A DNA stretch of 33,784 nucleotides from Methanobacteriota archaeon (GTDB lineage: Archaea > Thermoplasmatota > Poseidoniia > Poseidoniales > Thalassarchaeaceae). Below, in pieces: positions 16,454 to 24,014 of this stretch. Positions within the stretch are counted from its first letter, which is position 1; every line of letters begins with the position of its first letter. The stretch lies in contig PBBV01000026.1 of assembly GCA_002717835.1 (NCBI GenBank), positions 1-33,784 of the forward strand, read 5' to 3'. Position numbers and translations under genes: made by a program. The notes below the pieces were generated by a model. The model was not told the origin of the DNA and made no database searches. It was given only the letters and a program-made list of their open reading frames with translations.

Positions 16454-16633
16454 GTGGCCAAGAAGGACAAGAACAGTGGAATTCAGCAAGCTGCTGGTCT
16501 AATTCGCTATTTCGATGAAGAGTCCGAAGATGCGATCCAGATACCAAAAAGCGCGGTATATGGAGCTTGCATAGTTTTCTCAATTGTCATTTACCTTGCT
16601 CAACACGGCGTTATACAATGGATATTCGGTTGA
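16454..16633 (+). CDS. Preprotein translocase subunit Sec61-beta (archaeal SecG)
   Basis: A 59-residue ORF, too short for the supplied track, starts at GTG 16454 and stops at TGA 16631-16633. It encodes a basic N-terminus (MAKKDKNSG), then QQAAGLIRYFDEE, the hallmark of archaeal and eukaryotic Sec61-beta (AGLxRYFDEE), then a single C-terminal transmembrane helix (about residues 34-52, SAVYGACIVFSIVIYLAQ). Length and layout (cytosolic basic N-terminus, tail anchor) match the family. It is the small non-essential subunit of the SecYE-beta channel, through which the subtilase and other exported proteins of this window would pass. A weak AT-rich TCAAATACA lies about 24 bp upstream and could be a TATA element of a leaderless transcript. 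It is convergent with the next gene, 5 bp away. Confidence 0.93.
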   Translation: MAKKDKNSGIQQAAGLIRYFDEESEDAIQIPKSAVYGACIVFSIVIYLAQHGVIQWIFG

Positions 16634-16638
16634 GCCAA

Positions 16639-17406
16639 TCAATCATCTGTCAGGTCTACTGTTGGAATATCCTTGGTCCCAAGCAGTATATCCCAACCAC
16701 CATGTTCGCTCTCTGATCCAAAATTTATATGCATTTTGAGAGTTGTGACGGCCCTAGAAATCGCTCGTTCGAATGCCTGACTGTTACGATCTTCCAGTGC
16801 GAGCTTTGCAGCTTCTATATCTAATGAAGTAGATGCAGGAAGCTTTCCCCTGTTAGCACTTGACAACTCAGTAATTTCATCCAGCATATCATGCATTGCC
16901 CTTTCAGCCCGTTTCTCGCAATCCCGCCACATGTTTCCATGACCTTCTAAATCCACACCACTTTTCTTCTCAAAACGGCGTATCCAAAACGGCTCCCATG
17001 GATTTCTCCCTAGGGATGCCATTGCATCAAACACTATTCTGTCAATCGACTGCCGTTTTCCAGTTATGCAAACCTCATTCAGGAAGCATTTGGTAAAAAT
17101 ACCAAATCCCCAGTAAGGTTCTGATTTGATGGATATATCTATTCCAAAGGCTCCGGCTATAATCTCCCAACGTTGCTCGTCAAATCTAAGATCACTAAGA
17201 ATCACAGGAGGGTCCGAGGGCCCCAATGCACGGATGAATGATTGAGCAACATCGCCGAGTATTATGGAACCCTTCTTGGACTTCCCTGCAGCTATTCTCA
17301 AACAATTATCTGAGTCAATTTCCATTCTAGGCATCGCAGCCTCAACCTGAGCCCAAAGGCGAATCGACTCAGTTCCACTGGTCTTCATGAATATCTCACA
17401 AAGCAT
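16639..17406 (-). CDS. Conserved-looking hypothetical protein, 255 aa
   Basis: I do not recognise this protein. It is soluble, with no signal peptide or membrane helix, and has mixed alpha/beta composition. Notable segments are GKSKKGSIILGDVAQSFI (about 41-58), PPVILSDLRFDEQRW (about 66-80), SLGRNPWEPFWIRRFEKK (about 131-148) and a C-terminal helical region with AAKLALEDRNSQAFERAI (about 199-216). Codon use is like its neighbours. The start is ATG at 17406; Met7 (MKTSGTES) is an alternative. It is convergent with sec61-beta (5-bp gap) and divergent from the small Cys-rich ORF. The WEPFWIRRFEKK stretch suggests a nucleic-acid or membrane-surface contact, but this is only a guess and no function is claimed. 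Confidence 0.7.
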   Translation of the reverse strand: MLCEIFMKTSGTESIRLWAQVEAAMPRMEIDSDNCLRIAAGKSKKGSIILGDVAQSFIRALGPSDPPVILSDLRFDEQRWEIIAGAFGIDISIKSEPYWGFGIFTKCFLNEVCITGKRQSIDRIVFDAMASLGRNPWEPFWIRRFEKKSGVDLEGHGNMWRDCEKRAERAMHDMLDEITELSSANRGKLPASTSLDIEAAKLALEDRNSQAFERAISRAVTTLKMHINFGSESEHGGWDILLGTKDIPTVDLTDD

Positions 17407-17465
17407 AGTGAATTGAGCCTTCGCATTAGGTGAAGGCTATCTGCCGCCAATTCAGATCTTAGCTC

Positions 17466-17660
17466 GTGCCCAGACGGAAGTATGGACGACTCACCAAAAA
17501 GATCGACCATCCACCAAAGGACAATTGTAGCCGATGCAGGAGTGGGAAATATTGTCCGATAGAGGGCCATTCAGGGCAAGAAGTTAGACCTGACAGATCA
17601 TGGCAAGGAGTAGAGCAACTCAGAAAAAGAAAATCTAAGAAAAATCCCTCAGTAAAATAA
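17466..17660 (+). CDS. Small basic Cys-rich protein, possible zinc ribbon
   Basis: A GTG-started ORF of 64 aa immediately follows an in-frame TAG (17460-17462), so no longer form exists. The N-terminus is basic (PRRKYGRLTKK). The middle has CSRCRSGKYCPIEGH, a C-x2-C-x5-C-x4-H pattern that could bind zinc. The C-terminus is highly basic (RKRKSKKN). Real coding is supported by a decayed in-frame copy at about 19346-19459. Over the last 30 codons 15 residues are identical, the copy needs no gap, and both copies end at the same codon position. The family is not recognised. A nucleic-acid-binding role is inferred from charge and cysteines. The 17661-17811 stretch after it holds only an imperfect AT palindrome (TATGATAATCATA). 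Confidence 0.55.
   Translation: MPRRKYGRLTKKIDHPPKDNCSRCRSGKYCPIEGHSGQEVRPDRSWQGVEQLRKRKSKKNPSVK
17565..17610 (+). repeat. Imperfect direct repeat, copy 1 (inside the small Cys-rich ORF)
   Basis: This 46-bp segment matches 37 of 47 aligned columns with copy 2 at 19363-19409. Eight of the nine substitutions are transitions, and there is one single-base gap. The two copies are in the same orientation about 1.8 kb apart and flank the calcium-binding protein gene. Confidence 0.75.
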
Positions 17661-17811
17661 TGAACACATTCCGAGGGCGTCCTGTAGTTGAGTTCCCATC
17701 AGAGGCCGATCGCTCATTGTAAGATATACTATGATAATCATAATGTTGGCTGGGACAAATAAAATCTGGCCCCCCTCAAGTCCAGCCTACTGGATTTCTA
17801 CGATCCCTCCG

Positions 17812-19296
17812 CTAGTCGCCCCATGTGCCAGACAGAGACTTTCCAAGCACAACCAGAATTACGATGGCCACAATGATGCTCACTACCCGGGAATGACCAT
17901 TTCCAACCTCGTCACCGGCTATCGGATAGTCTTCATCCTCCTCATATTCCATTTCTATCAGACTTCCGTCTGCTGAGATTTCAAGCTCGAACTCTGCTCC
18001 GTCGCGAACAACGAGAAGCTCGTAAATCAGGACGTCATCTTCGTATCCCAACTCCACCTGCGTTATCACACCGTCCTGAACTTCTGCGAGGGCGGTTTCT
18101 ACTACTCTCGGCGGGATGTTTTCGAGGGAGAGGGCTTCGCTAATCCCATCTTCACGACCTAAGTCCCCCTCAATCGAGATCAAGGGATCATTAGGATCGT
18201 AATCCGAGTTGTCGCCGACTCCGTCACCGTCCGAATCCGAGAATTCCCCAATATCCATCGGGAAGTCGTCTGAGTTGTCGCCGACACCGTCCCCGTCTGA
18301 GTCAGTCGATTCATTTCTGTCGGTTGGGAATGCATCAGAATTGTCACCCACTCCATCCATGTCTGTATCGGACCATTCATCGGGATTCTCGGGGAAGACA
18401 TCAATGCTATCGGTCACACCGTCACCGTCGCTGTCGTCCTCGTCATCTTCGATCCCGTCATTATCGTCATCTGTGTCGGCGATGTCTCCTAACCCATCGC
18501 CGTCGCTGTCTCTGAACTCTGATGGGTCGTGAGGGAAGTGGTCACTGTTGTCCCCTACTCCATCACCGTCTGAATCACTCCATTCTGTTGAGTTGTAAGG
18601 AAAGGCATCCAGTGAGTCAATATGACCGTCATTATCCGAGTCGCGATCCACTATGCGTACAGAATTCGTAGATGATACCAAGTCTCCATATTCAATTCCG
18701 TCACTTGGTATGATAGATACAGTCCAAGACTCTCCAATAGAAGTGGCAAAGAAGGGCAAAACTCTGTAGCCGTCGAATTCGGTCACCGTTGTGTTGTTTC
18801 TCGACCATCGGATGATACTCCCAAATTCAAGATCCCCGTCATAATCGTGATAGTCGTATGTACAGATCAGAACTAGATCGTAATAAGCAGTTATGACAGG
18901 AGTTGTTGAACCAGCAATGATAACCGCAACATTAGATGCCATTGGTGGCGAATTTACTGGTTCATTAGTCTGATTTCCACCCTGTCCATTGGAATCTCCG
19001 TCATCGTCTTCGTCGTCGTCATCGTCTTCGTCGTCATCGTCGTCATCGTCTTCGTCGTCATCGTCTTCGTCGTCATCGTCTTCGTCGTCATCATCATCTT
19101 CAGATGAAGAAAATAAATCGTGATTACTCGGCGTTAGAGATTCGACCAATTCATCATCAGTGATTAGTGCCTGTGTTGACATTAAGAGTATGAGTCCAAC
19201 TAAAAGTGGTTTGAGGAGGGACGTCAGGAGTTTGACGGGAGTCAGACGCCTTGGCTTTACGGGATGTTGGCAATCCTGAAAACCATGCACAGCCAC
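17812..19296 (-). CDS. Surface-anchored calcium-binding protein with poly-Asp and thrombospondin type 3 repeats
   Basis: The 494-aa protein has an N-terminal hydrophobic export signal (about 25-45, LLKPLLVGLILLMSTQA). A Ser/Asp/Glu tract of about 35 acidic residues follows (about 66-100). Next is a beta domain (about 115-225, Ig/PKD-like, SWTVSIIPSDGI). Five or six thrombospondin type 3 calcium repeats (about 227-380, units like DSDGDGVGDNSD) come next. A PepSY-like unit (about 390-460, VITQVELGYEDDVLIYELLVV) precedes a C-terminal membrane helix (about 470-488, VVSIIVAIVILVVLGKSL). Such proteins usually sit on the cell surface and are stiffened by calcium. The listed start is GTG at 19296; no better one is obvious. 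It lies between two copies of a small gene and downstream of a tyrosine recombinase. Confidence 0.88.
   Translation of the reverse strand: MAVHGFQDCQHPVKPRRLTPVKLLTSLLKPLLVGLILLMSTQALITDDELVESLTPSNHDLFSSSEDDDDDEDDDDEDDDDEDDDDDDDEDDDDDEDDDGDSNGQGGNQTNEPVNSPPMASNVAVIIAGSTTPVITAYYDLVLICTYDYHDYDGDLEFGSIIRWSRNNTTVTEFDGYRVLPFFATSIGESWTVSIIPSDGIEYGDLVSSTNSVRIVDRDSDNDGHIDSLDAFPYNSTEWSDSDGDGVGDNSDHFPHDPSEFRDSDGDGLGDIADTDDDNDGIEDDEDDSDGDGVTDSIDVFPENPDEWSDTDMDGVGDNSDAFPTDRNESTDSDGDGVGDNSDDFPMDIGEFSDSDGDGVGDNSDYDPNDPLISIEGDLGREDGISEALSLENIPPRVVETALAEVQDGVITQVELGYEDDVLIYELLVVRDGAEFELEISADGSLIEMEYEEDEDYPIAGDEVGNGHSRVVSIIVAIVILVVLGKSLSGTWGD
19000..19101 (-). repeat. Low-complexity GAC/GAT/GAA microsatellite encoding the poly-acidic tract
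   Basis: On the plus strand the tract reads as repeats of TCATCGTCTTCGTCG-like 15-mers, which is EDDDD-coding on the minus strand. The unit recurs several times with small changes. Such a tract is prone to in-frame slippage, so length probably varies between strains. Confidence 0.85.
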
Positions 19297-19345
19297 GGCC
19301 CGGAGTGTGTGTATTTGACTTGTACCTCAACTGAATAATCAATAT

Positions 19346-19459
19346 CCAGAGTAGGTGAGTGTGGCCCATTCCAGACAAGAAGTCAGGTCCGACAGATTAT
19401 GGTAAGGAGCCGACTTACCTCGAAACAGAGAGGTGGAAAAAAATCTATCACGAAGATAG
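19346..19459 (+). pseudogene. Decayed copy of the small Cys-rich gene
   Basis: In the frame matching 17466-17660, the translation gives HSRQEVRSDRLW, a stop, then GADLPRNREVEKNLSRR and a stop. The intact gene has HSGQEVRPDRSWQ...RKRKSKKNPSVK. Fifteen of 30 aligned positions are identical, and the terminal stops coincide with no gap over 19 codons after the shared Trp. An internal TAA (19403-19405) and further in-frame stops upstream (for example TAG 19352-19354) show it is broken. The cysteine region is not recognisable. It overlaps the 3' end of the recombinase gene by 12 bp. The competing frame 19399-19590 (MVRSRLTSK...) runs antisense to the recombinase and is unlikely to be coding. Confidence 0.5.
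19363..19409 (+). repeat. Imperfect direct repeat, copy 2
   Basis: This 47-bp counterpart of 17565-17610 has 37 of 47 aligned columns identical. It sits just past the 3' end of the recombinase gene, between it and the calcium-binding protein gene. Confidence 0.75.
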
Positions 19460-20560
19460 TTGGTAGTTACTATGCAAAGTTCCCTCGATATCTGCTTCTG
19501 GAGCGGGGTCTCCCAAAGGAGGCATGGGTCGCTGCGCTCTTCGATATATTTCCCTCAAGGTTTGATCGCTTATCTCAAGATAAACCCTAGTTGTTGCAAT
19601 ACTGGCATGCCCAAGAAGCCTCTGAATTGTAACCAAATCGGCCCCCCTTTCAAGAAGTCCAGAGGCGAATGTGTGGCGTAGTGTGTGAGGCGTCAATCGT
19701 GACTTGGGTATGGAAGATGCTTGAGCCAACCTATCCATCAATTTCTGTACCCATCTCGGAGAAATCCTACCTCCATTTTTGGATATGAAAAGAGGACGTC
19801 TACCACTCTTTTCTTCTACGTCACCCCGGGATTTTCGCTCAATAAGCCATGACTCGATCTCATTAGACGTCAGGGCCGTGAATAGGACTGTTCTGTCTTT
19901 CTCCCCCTTACCTCCGATAACCAAGGCTGAGAGATCATCGAGATCAATATCTTCGATGTCCATATTGCACGCTTCAGAAACTCTGAGACCTGTTTCAAGC
20001 ATCATTACTGTTAGAGGCCTTGCTATGGGATCCTTGAATTCAGAAACAGCATTCTTGAACCTTGATAATTCTCGTCTTGAGAGTGTCTTTGGGAGAGGCC
20101 TGCGTCTCGTGGGCCTTGACACCCACTCAGGTAATGAGTGTCCAATCCATCTAAGTAGATGAGTGCAGGCTGCAATCCGAGCATTGATGCTGGAGGGACT
20201 AAGCCCGTCTAGTCTAGATATCCATGCATCTATTCTACCATCATCAGGGTTCAAAAGAATGTGAGCCAGCTCCACATCGACATGAAGAAAATTACCCTCT
20301 TCGTAATCTTCCCCCGGTAGGATCGTACTTGCAATCCCCTTCGCCGCCCGTTCATAGGCTCTGATTGTGTGTTCACTTTTTCGCTCTGCTTTGAGCTGTG
20401 CTCTCCAGCAGTCAAACCAGGGCAGACCTCTGAGCCGATGAAGCCGATTTGGAAGTAATTTACTACTGCCAAAAAGAGTCTGTTGCCGATGCGAGGCTGA
20501 GCTCAGTCCAGCATGTCCGTCCACCATCTCGCCTCCTGTTACACCCAAGGGTGCGTGCAT
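19448..20560 (-). CDS. Tyrosine recombinase (XerC/D/XerA-like integrase)
   Basis: This 370-aa site-specific recombinase has a SAM-like core-binding domain (about 47-145, ERKSEHTIRAYERAAKGI) and a C-terminal catalytic domain. All active-site residues are present: R193 (TGLRVSEACNMD), K218 (GGKGEKDRTV), H292 and R295 (PHTLRHTFASGLLERG), H318 (LLGHASIATT) and the nucleophile Y327 (TRVYLEI). It is therefore likely active. The C-terminal tail of about 40 residues is Pro-rich. The N-terminal 45 residues are an extension, and the start could be Met12. The catalytic part is close to XerA/XerC chromosome-dimer resolvases. The lack of other phage or plasmid genes nearby favours a housekeeping Xer role, but the flanking repeats leave an integrative origin open. 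Confidence 0.93.
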   Translation of the reverse strand: MHAPLGVTGGEMVDGHAGLSSASHRQQTLFGSSKLLPNRLHRLRGLPWFDCWRAQLKAERKSEHTIRAYERAAKGIASTILPGEDYEEGNFLHVDVELAHILLNPDDGRIDAWISRLDGLSPSSINARIAACTHLLRWIGHSLPEWVSRPTRRRPLPKTLSRRELSRFKNAVSEFKDPIARPLTVMMLETGLRVSEACNMDIEDIDLDDLSALVIGGKGEKDRTVLFTALTSNEIESWLIERKSRGDVEEKSGRRPLFISKNGGRISPRWVQKLMDRLAQASSIPKSRLTPHTLRHTFASGLLERGADLVTIQRLLGHASIATTRVYLEISDQTLREIYRRAQRPMPPLGDPAPEADIEGTLHSNYQLSS

Positions 20561-20668
20561 CCCTGTCCCTCACGGAACGATAACCAGCCCACCAATCATG
20601 ACTTGAATACTTGCCCTAATTCACCCAGAAGTAACCCAAATAGAGGCCTACATGTACAAACGCCGACC

Positions 20669-21628
20669 CTAATCAGATTCAGTAGCGAATCTGAGGTCAC
20701 TTCCACTTTCTTCGAGACCAACCTGCTTATCCTCAGCCGCTTCTGATGCTTCTCTTACTCTTGCACGCAGGCTTGATACGATCCTTGCCGCAACATTGAC
20801 ACCCGTCGCTCGTTCGATGCCCTCCAACCCAGGGCTTGAGTTCGCCTCAAGAAGTAGTGGGCCTGATGACGACTCAAGCATATCCACGCCAGCCACATCC
20901 AGCCCAAGCTCATTTGCAGCTCTGACCGCTACGTTGGCTTGATCGGAAGTCAGGGTTACGGGCTCGACGGAACCACCTAGATGGAAATTAGATCTGAACT
21001 CTGAACCGCGTGCCTTCCTTACCATGCTCGCCACAACCCGCCCTCTGACAACTATCACCCGAACGTCTCTTCCATGAGACTCTCCGATATACTCCTGAAC
21101 CAGTGGCCTCATGCCCCGTTCAAACATTTGAGAGAGTAAGGATAAAGCACGCGCTTCATCTTCTATCAAGAATACGCTCGACCCCTGAGTTCCCTCACTT
21201 GCTTTGATTACGAGGGGATAACTGCCAATTGCCCTAAGTGCATACATGCAGTCATTCAATGATGCAACTCTAATAGTCTTTGGAACAGGTAACCCGCATT
21301 CCGCCATCACTTGGGTAGCCGCAATTTTGTCCCTACTCAAAAGGATGGCATCTGCAGTGTTGTGAACAATTGAACCAAGTCGTTCAAATTGCCTAACTAT
21401 ACTAGCCCCGGGGCGTGTAATTGAGAAGCCAATCCTTGGGATTACTGCATCAGCCTCGACAGGCCAGCCCTTGTAGTAAATTCTCCCACCCTCACCATCA
21501 ACCGCGGTAGTTATGCTCATTGGATCTATTATGCGAGTACTAAATCCATATCTCTGCGACTCCTCCATGAGCCGAGTTGTTGAGTACAAACCCGGCCCCC
21601 TTGAGAGTATGACCAGCCTGGGATCCAT
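20669..21628 (-). CDS. rimK: RimK-type ATP-grasp glutamate ligase
   Basis: RimK ligases add glutamate residues to an acceptor C-terminus using ATP; E. coli RimK modifies ribosomal protein S6. The 319-aa product follows the E. coli protein closely. It has ILSRGPGLYSTTRL at the N-terminus, IIDPMSI, YYKGWPVEADAVIPRIG, IVRQFERLGS, the ATP-grasp part VIKASEGTQGSSV, PLVQEYIGESHGRDVR, FRSNFHLGGS, LDVAGVDMLES and LLLEANSSPGLEGIERATG. These are RimK-specific features, closer than LysX, MptN or CofF-type relatives as judged by eye. The C-terminus adds about 35 acidic residues beyond the core. Archaea have no bacterial S6 protein, so the natural acceptor is unknown. It is divergent from the SAP-domain protein, with a 58-bp gap. 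Confidence 0.92.
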   Translation of the reverse strand: MDPRLVILSRGPGLYSTTRLMEESQRYGFSTRIIDPMSITTAVDGEGGRIYYKGWPVEADAVIPRIGFSITRPGASIVRQFERLGSIVHNTADAILLSRDKIAATQVMAECGLPVPKTIRVASLNDCMYALRAIGSYPLVIKASEGTQGSSVFLIEDEARALSLLSQMFERGMRPLVQEYIGESHGRDVRVIVVRGRVVASMVRKARGSEFRSNFHLGGSVEPVTLTSDQANVAVRAANELGLDVAGVDMLESSSGPLLLEANSSPGLEGIERATGVNVAARIVSSLRARVREASEAAEDKQVGLEESGSDLRFATESD

Positions 21629-21686
21629 GTTTATGCGCTCGAACCCTCATACTTTGAGTCTGGCGTATGCCAGAGCCCTCGCATAA

Positions 21687-23936
21687 GTGATTCAATCACC
21701 TACCCAACACAGGGAGGTATTGAAAGCGGCCGCACCTCGCTTCACATCCAAAGGGAGGGCGGCCAACGTGGATTCTGAAGTTCTTGAGGGAATGAAGGTC
21801 TCCGAACTCAAGATATTGTGCAAGGAAAAGGGATTGCGAGTTACGGGCAATAAGTCCGAGCTAATCGAACGGATTCAACAGTCTAGCTCTAACTCTAAAT
21901 CCGTAAACAATGATACGACCATGGATGCAGACATTGACAATGCCATCGATAGATTACTCGATCGACATGATCGAAGAAAACCCGAGACTGTTCACAAGGA
22001 ACCACCAGAAGCCCTTGTAACGCCCATAGTCGAAGCAGAGATAATCGAAGAAGAGGAAACAGCACAAGAGGAACCAATAAAGGAGCTGATCCTCATAGAG
22101 GATGAACCCGATATCGAAATGGATAGAGAAAAGCAAGAACATCCTGTAGAAAGGCAGGATAACAAGCCCCTGAATAAGAAGGTTCAGAAGAAGACCGAGA
22201 GAGAAAGCGTTTCGTCATCACGACCATTCAGAATCACTCGACTTCAGGTGGCAGCGGGATTCGCAGCCGCTCTGATTCTCAGCGCAACTCTCTGGGTATT
22301 CTTGCAACGCGACTCGTCTTTCACAGCACAACAGGTCAGGTACGGCGATTCGATTGAATTCTCAATCCAACAAACTACGATCAACATAGAAGGCGATGAC
22401 ATGGTGGCGATTATCAGAGACGCCATCTCTCCGAGCGCCTTCGATCAGGTCTGTTCCGAGATTGATATTGATATCTCGGGAATGGGTTCTCTCTCAGTGG
22501 CAAGAGGCACTGATCTCGACACCGTATTCCCCAGCGATACAGAGCATAGGGGGGCGTACAGCGTGTATGATGCATTTGGGAGAGTAAGTTTAGCGGCTAA
22601 ACAGTCGGTGAATCATGAGTTAGATGTGGATCTTCAGGGGAAAACGTGGAGAGAAAATGGCATAGAGTGCAGCAATGCGGGTTGGTCTTATCCCGAGAAC
22701 AAATTGTCCATGACCACCGAATCATGGAGGCACATATCCGACAGAGATGTCATCAGGACAGAAACAGATCTAGAATTCACTGATTCTGACGGAGAGTCAA
22801 CACACGTCGCCGCCACGACTTTCGGCACAAGCATACTTCCAGGCCTAGGCGCCGTTGCGCCGTTGCTTTCAATCCCACTACTTCCGATGGATCTGCAAGA
22901 ATTCTTCGGAGACACCGTGCTCAAGGAAGGAGCATCATCTTCTGAGGATGATTCATGGACCTGGAACGTGAAAAAGGAACGGAATGATCCAATCCACGGA
23001 TATGTATATCCGATCTCTATCTCCAATGATGAGATAGAAGCCTGCTTCGGATATCTTAGAATGGACATTTTGGTAGATCCTGATATTCCTTGGCCGGTGC
23101 AACAGACTGCAGACGTAAGATTAGACAAATCTCTGGCAACCTCTCAATGCAGCGTCTTCGCTAGTGCGGTCAGCGATGCTGCATTGCCTGAGGGAAGATT
23201 AGACATGCGGATGGATATGACAGTTACAACATCATCCCAGGGGACGAATGAGATTGATTGGTACGATGAATACGATTCTGAGCCGTCACCAGGAGACGAT
23301 CGACCAACCAGCGCAGGCAAAAAAGAATGGGCATCGCACATGCCCGATGAGTCTGACAGTAGAGTAAGTCTAGAACAGATTACGAATTGTCTTCTAGCCT
23401 CGCACCCCCTCTCTGACGCAGCCAGAGCACTCGAAGGAGGAGGATACGTTTGGGAGGCAATCTTTCTGTTAAACAATGAGGAGTGGAATCTCTCATGGGT
23501 AGACATTGAAGATCAATCAGGGTGGATAATACTCGACTGGGAACCCAATGACGAGTCATGTCCTGTGATGGACTCAGGAGACTGGGGTAATGACAATCCA
23601 GTCTCTTGGGATAAAACCGCTATCCCTTCAACCCTAACTTTGGATTATCTAGAGAATAGGCTTCTCAATGAGAATCGTTACTCGGAAGTCAATGAAGTGA
23701 TAATTCCAGACTCACCAGAAGAGCGGCAATACCTTGGATACAGGGCAGTATCCGGGGAAATTGACGACATCTCGGATTTACTATCCTCCGAACTTTCAAC
23801 AGGAGTCGTCACTGTTGTGTTGCACAGCGAGTGGGCCAGTTCTGACAATACAAGGGACTACACGTTTGACGTTGCGATGGATGCAACAACGTCCAGAGTG
23901 ATTGGCTGGATTCAGATTTCTACCTCGTCTGAATGA
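21687..23936 (+). CDS. Membrane-anchored SAP-domain protein
   Basis: The 749-aa protein has an N-terminal SAP domain at about 36-64 (MKVSELKILCKEKGLRVTGNKSELIERI). SAP is a helix-extension-helix module that usually binds DNA. A disordered, highly acidic linker follows (about 80-160), then a basic patch (KKVQKKTERES), one transmembrane helix (about 186-206, LQVAAGFAAALILSATLWVFL), and about 540 residues that should be outside the membrane. The outer part has two similar-looking halves rich in Asp, Ser and Trp and scattered cysteines. I do not recognise it. The predicted topology puts the SAP domain in the cytosol. The listed start is GTG (21687). Two later starts, GTG 21768 (VDSEVLEG) and the ATG opening the SAP motif, are possible. 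ParA lies next downstream. Confidence 0.8.
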   Translation: MIQSPTQHREVLKAAAPRFTSKGRAANVDSEVLEGMKVSELKILCKEKGLRVTGNKSELIERIQQSSSNSKSVNNDTTMDADIDNAIDRLLDRHDRRKPETVHKEPPEALVTPIVEAEIIEEEETAQEEPIKELILIEDEPDIEMDREKQEHPVERQDNKPLNKKVQKKTERESVSSSRPFRITRLQVAAGFAAALILSATLWVFLQRDSSFTAQQVRYGDSIEFSIQQTTINIEGDDMVAIIRDAISPSAFDQVCSEIDIDISGMGSLSVARGTDLDTVFPSDTEHRGAYSVYDAFGRVSLAAKQSVNHELDVDLQGKTWRENGIECSNAGWSYPENKLSMTTESWRHISDRDVIRTETDLEFTDSDGESTHVAATTFGTSILPGLGAVAPLLSIPLLPMDLQEFFGDTVLKEGASSSEDDSWTWNVKKERNDPIHGYVYPISISNDEIEACFGYLRMDILVDPDIPWPVQQTADVRLDKSLATSQCSVFASAVSDAALPEGRLDMRMDMTVTTSSQGTNEIDWYDEYDSEPSPGDDRPTSAGKKEWASHMPDESDSRVSLEQITNCLLASHPLSDAARALEGGGYVWEAIFLLNNEEWNLSWVDIEDQSGWIILDWEPNDESCPVMDSGDWGNDNPVSWDKTAIPSTLTLDYLENRLLNENRYSEVNEVIIPDSPEERQYLGYRAVSGEIDDISDLLSSELSTGVVTVVLHSEWASSDNTRDYTFDVAMDATTSRVIGWIQISTSSE

Positions 23937-24014
23937 TCGATTTCAAACAATAATTCGACAACCTTCGGATGAAACAGTCGGTATCTTGAACTGTCTCTGA
24001 GATTTCCTTGCGCT

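Noticed and set aside
17730-17742. AT palindrome TATGAT-A-ATCATA as an operator
   Set aside because: It is short and AT-rich, and lies downstream of the genes on both sides rather than before a start. It may be part of a 3' end, but there is no support for an operator.
18209-18532. 107-aa plus-strand Ser/Pro repeat ORF
   Set aside because: It is the reverse reading of the Asp-rich calcium repeats; the SPTPSPSES pattern is just the antisense of GDGVGDNSD codons.
19000-19101. Possible CRISPR-like or tandem regulatory repeat
   Set aside because: The unit is a trinucleotide-based acidic codon run in frame with a protein. It has no spacers.
19399-19590. 63-aa plus-strand ORF MVRSRLTSK...
   Set aside because: Most of it is antisense to the recombinase catalytic domain. 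Homology with the 17466 gene is in a different frame.
20470-20490. QQTLFG near the N-terminus of the tyrosine recombinase as a PCNA-binding motif
   Set aside because: The second aromatic position of a PIP box is missing (GSS follows), and the start of the protein is uncertain, so the similarity is too weak.
22688-23128. 146-aa minus-strand ORF inside the SAP-domain protein gene
   Set aside because: It lies opposite a long continuous coding frame, is Ser-rich, and has no start context or motif.
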